From contig JBBCKD010000008.1 in the NCBI GenBank assembly GCA_037191015.1, positions 186,001 to 250,000 on the forward strand: a DNA stretch of 64,000 nucleotides, written 5' to 3'. The translations under genes were made by a program, and so were the position numbers. Positions within the stretch are counted from its first letter, which is position 1; each line of letters begins with the position of its first letter. Of the stretch, positions 62,541 to 64,000 are shown piece after piece. Under the pieces are notes generated by a model that was not told where the DNA came from, did no database searches, and saw only the letters and a list, made by a program, of their open reading frames with translations. Source of the stretch: Ravibacter sp037191015 (GTDB lineage: Bacteria > Bacteroidota > Bacteroidia > Cytophagales > Spirosomataceae).

Positions 62541-64000
62541 ATGACAAAAGCCTTTATTTATCCGGTAACAGCCTTACTGAGCCTCGTGATGATCAGCGCT
62601 TCAGAAGCACAAGTCACGCCGTCTGTCGACGGCATCGTGTATGTGGATGCGTCCGCCTCTCCATCCGGCAGCGGCGCCTCGTGGGGGAGCGCTGTTCCGT
62701 CATTGGCCGATGCCGTCCTGGCTGCACACGAAAATACGGACATCATCGAGATACGGGTAGCCCGGGGAACCTATTACCCGGAGCATATACCGGGTACTGG
62801 CGATCATGACCGCGATAAGGTTTTTGTATTTGCACGCGGCAATCTCAGGGTGCTGGGCGGCTATCCTGAGGGCGGAGCGGGGGAAAGAGATCCGGTTGCC
62901 AACCCCACCATATTAAGCGGCGATATCGATAAAGATGATGAAGATGACATCCCGGACAACGGCAATACTTATCATGTAGTGATCACTTCCACGCATGCGG
63001 TCGACAATACTTTTGTGTTTGACGGGTTTACCGTTAAAGGTGCTAATTCGGCAGATCTGACAGCAAACTCATTCATACAGGTTGCCGGAAATAACTTTAG
63101 CCGGAGATTAGGGGCCTGGATTAGTGTGAATTCCGGCCCCGCAGTCAGGAATAGCATTATTCGTAATAATTCATCGTATTTTGGCGGCGGATGGACCAAC
63201 ATTGACAGCAATCCCGGTCTTGAAAATGTAGTGATCCGCAACAATTCGGCAACGAGAGGGGGCGGTTGGTATTACAACGGAGGCACCATCAACCTGGTCA
63301 ATGTGACAATTACAGGCAATACGGCGAAGGAAGACGGCGGCGGCTGGTACAGTTCTCATAGCAACTACCCCAGCAGCATAACAGGCTCCGGCGTGGAAAT
63401 CAGCTACAATAAAGCGACCCGGTATGGCGGTGGCTGGTACAACGAATTTTCAAGCGTCCCCGTTACCGGCATTACAATAGACAATAATGAGGCGGTATTG
63501 GGCGGTGGTTGGTACAATAACGGCGGATTGCCGAAAATTACCGGTATTGCGCTAACCAATAACTCCGCAACCAGTAACGGGGGCGGTTGGTACAATGCCG
63601 CGCAGACATCTCCGGAGCTTACCGATATTTTGATCAGCGGCAACTGGGCCGCCGGCCGCGGGGGAGGGTGGTACAACTTTTCAGGCTTCCCTGTCCTGAC
63701 CAACGCAATCATTGAAAACAATATAGCCGTGTTTGACGGAGGGGGTTGGTACCACTTTAATTCTACTGCTTCCGTAGAAACAAAGATAACCAACGCAGTT
63801 ATCAGGGGGAATGAAGCACGACATGGCGGTGGTTGGTTTAATAGCAGCAGCAACCCGACGACCCTTGTCAACGTGGTGGTCAGTGGTAATACGGCGGAGC
63901 AAAATGGCGGCGGCTGGTACAACGGCGCCGGCGGCCCTAAATTAACCAACACCACGATTGTCGGCAACTACGCATCAGAAGAAGCGGGTGGCTGGTTCCA
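62541..64000 (+). CDS. Secreted right-handed beta-helix protein with GGGWYN repeats (partial)
   Basis: The frame starts at ATG 62541 and is open to the right edge (486 complete codons), so the C-terminus is missing. A signal peptide (about 1-23, FIYPVTALLSLVMISASEA) is followed by DGIVYVDASASPSGSGASW and a non-repeating domain, then from about residue 190 a parallel beta-helix. Eleven coils of about 20-30 residues carry GGGW[YFT][NSHY] or a variant, starting with Trp218. Similar surface proteins usually have a hydrophobic residue such as Ile or Met where Trp stands here. A T9SS sorting domain might lie beyond the edge. Function unknown; polymorphic-outer-membrane-protein-like adhesins are an analogy only. 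Confidence 0.85.
   Translation, partial: MTKAFIYPVTALLSLVMISASEAQVTPSVDGIVYVDASASPSGSGASWGSAVPSLADAVLAAHENTDIIEIRVARGTYYPEHIPGTGDHDRDKVFVFARGNLRVLGGYPEGGAGERDPVANPTILSGDIDKDDEDDIPDNGNTYHVVITSTHAVDNTFVFDGFTVKGANSADLTANSFIQVAGNNFSRRLGAWISVNSGPAVRNSIIRNNSSYFGGGWTNIDSNPGLENVVIRNNSATRGGGWYYNGGTINLVNVTITGNTAKEDGGGWYSSHSNYPSSITGSGVEISYNKATRYGGGWYNEFSSVPVTGITIDNNEAVLGGGWYNNGGLPKITGIALTNNSATSNGGGWYNAAQTSPELTDILISGNWAAGRGGGWYNFSGFPVLTNAIIENNIAVFDGGGWYHFNSTASVETKITNAVIRGNEARHGGGWFNSSSNPTTLVNVVVSGNTAEQNGGGWYNGAGGPKLTNTTIVGNYASEEAGGWF

Noticed and set aside
63404..63967. Minus-strand frame with repeated YQPPP motifs
   Set aside because: It is the reverse strand of the GGGWYN beta-helix repeats, so the periodicity comes from the real gene.
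63183..63995. Regular repeats resembling a CRISPR array
   Set aside because: They stay in one reading frame, are short and vary at wobble positions, and encode beta-helix coils.

Overview
The window comes from a glycan-degrading member of the Bacteroidota, probably Cytophagales, Chitinophagales or Sphingobacteriales rather than Bacteroides. It carries six SusC/SusD loci. Other signs are ECF sigma/FecR pairs feeding SusC receptors with STN signalling domains, many lipoproteins, Tat-type leaders, and promoter-like TAnnTTTG boxes in place of E. coli-type -10 boxes. I see no rRNA, tRNA, CRISPR array, insertion sequence or phage gene.

Layout. Locus 1 (1-6303, minus): ECF sigma, FecR, SusC, SusD (SusD runs off the left edge). 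Locus 2 (6463-15537, plus, divergent from locus 1): ECF sigma, FecR, SusC, SusD, a BNR-like propeller protein and a beta-propeller phytase. A cupin gene follows at 15674. Locus 3 (16215-25049, plus): ECF sigma, FecR, SusC, SusD, heparan-type sulfatase. Locus 4 (25209-33629, plus): ECF sigma and FecR overlapping by 4 nt, SusC, SusD, GH88/GH105-like protein. Locus 5 (42214-53243, minus): ECF sigma, small lipoprotein, FecR, SusC, SusD, two sulfatases. Locus 6 (53591-62206, minus): FecR without a sigma gene, SusC, SusD, CE7-like esterase. Between loci 4 and 5 lie a haem-motif/FG-GAP lipoprotein, an AraC regulator divergent from a PhyH dioxygenase and a PhoD-like phosphatase, a coiled-coil/outer-membrane barrel protein, and a kinase/phosphotransferase pair. 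A beta-helix surface protein with GGGWYN repeats runs off the right edge.

How they work together (inference from family knowledge). Each SusC/SusD pair imports a particular substrate. Its STN domain reports substrate to FecR, which frees the ECF sigma to raise transcription of the locus. The enzyme at the end of each operon (phytase, sulfatases, GH88/105-like, esterase) suggests the substrate class: phosphorylated compounds, sulfated glycans, uronate-containing glycans and acylated glycans.

Main discovery candidate. In five of six loci (1, 2, 3, 5, 6) the FecR-susC gap holds a stem-loop with a 7-nt loop that is followed by a T-run only on the strand antisense to susC. In the same five loci an antisense TAnnTTTG-like box lies on or one base from the susC start codon. 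Together they predict a roughly 80-130 nt cis-antisense RNA covering each susC leader, resembling the DonS-type RNAs described for Bacteroides fragilis. Locus 4, with only a 34-nt gap, lacks both elements. Also notable are a terminator separating sigma plus lipoprotein from FecR in locus 5, a decayed LytTR gene fragment, a (TC)10 tract, and the unusual Trp-containing beta-helix.
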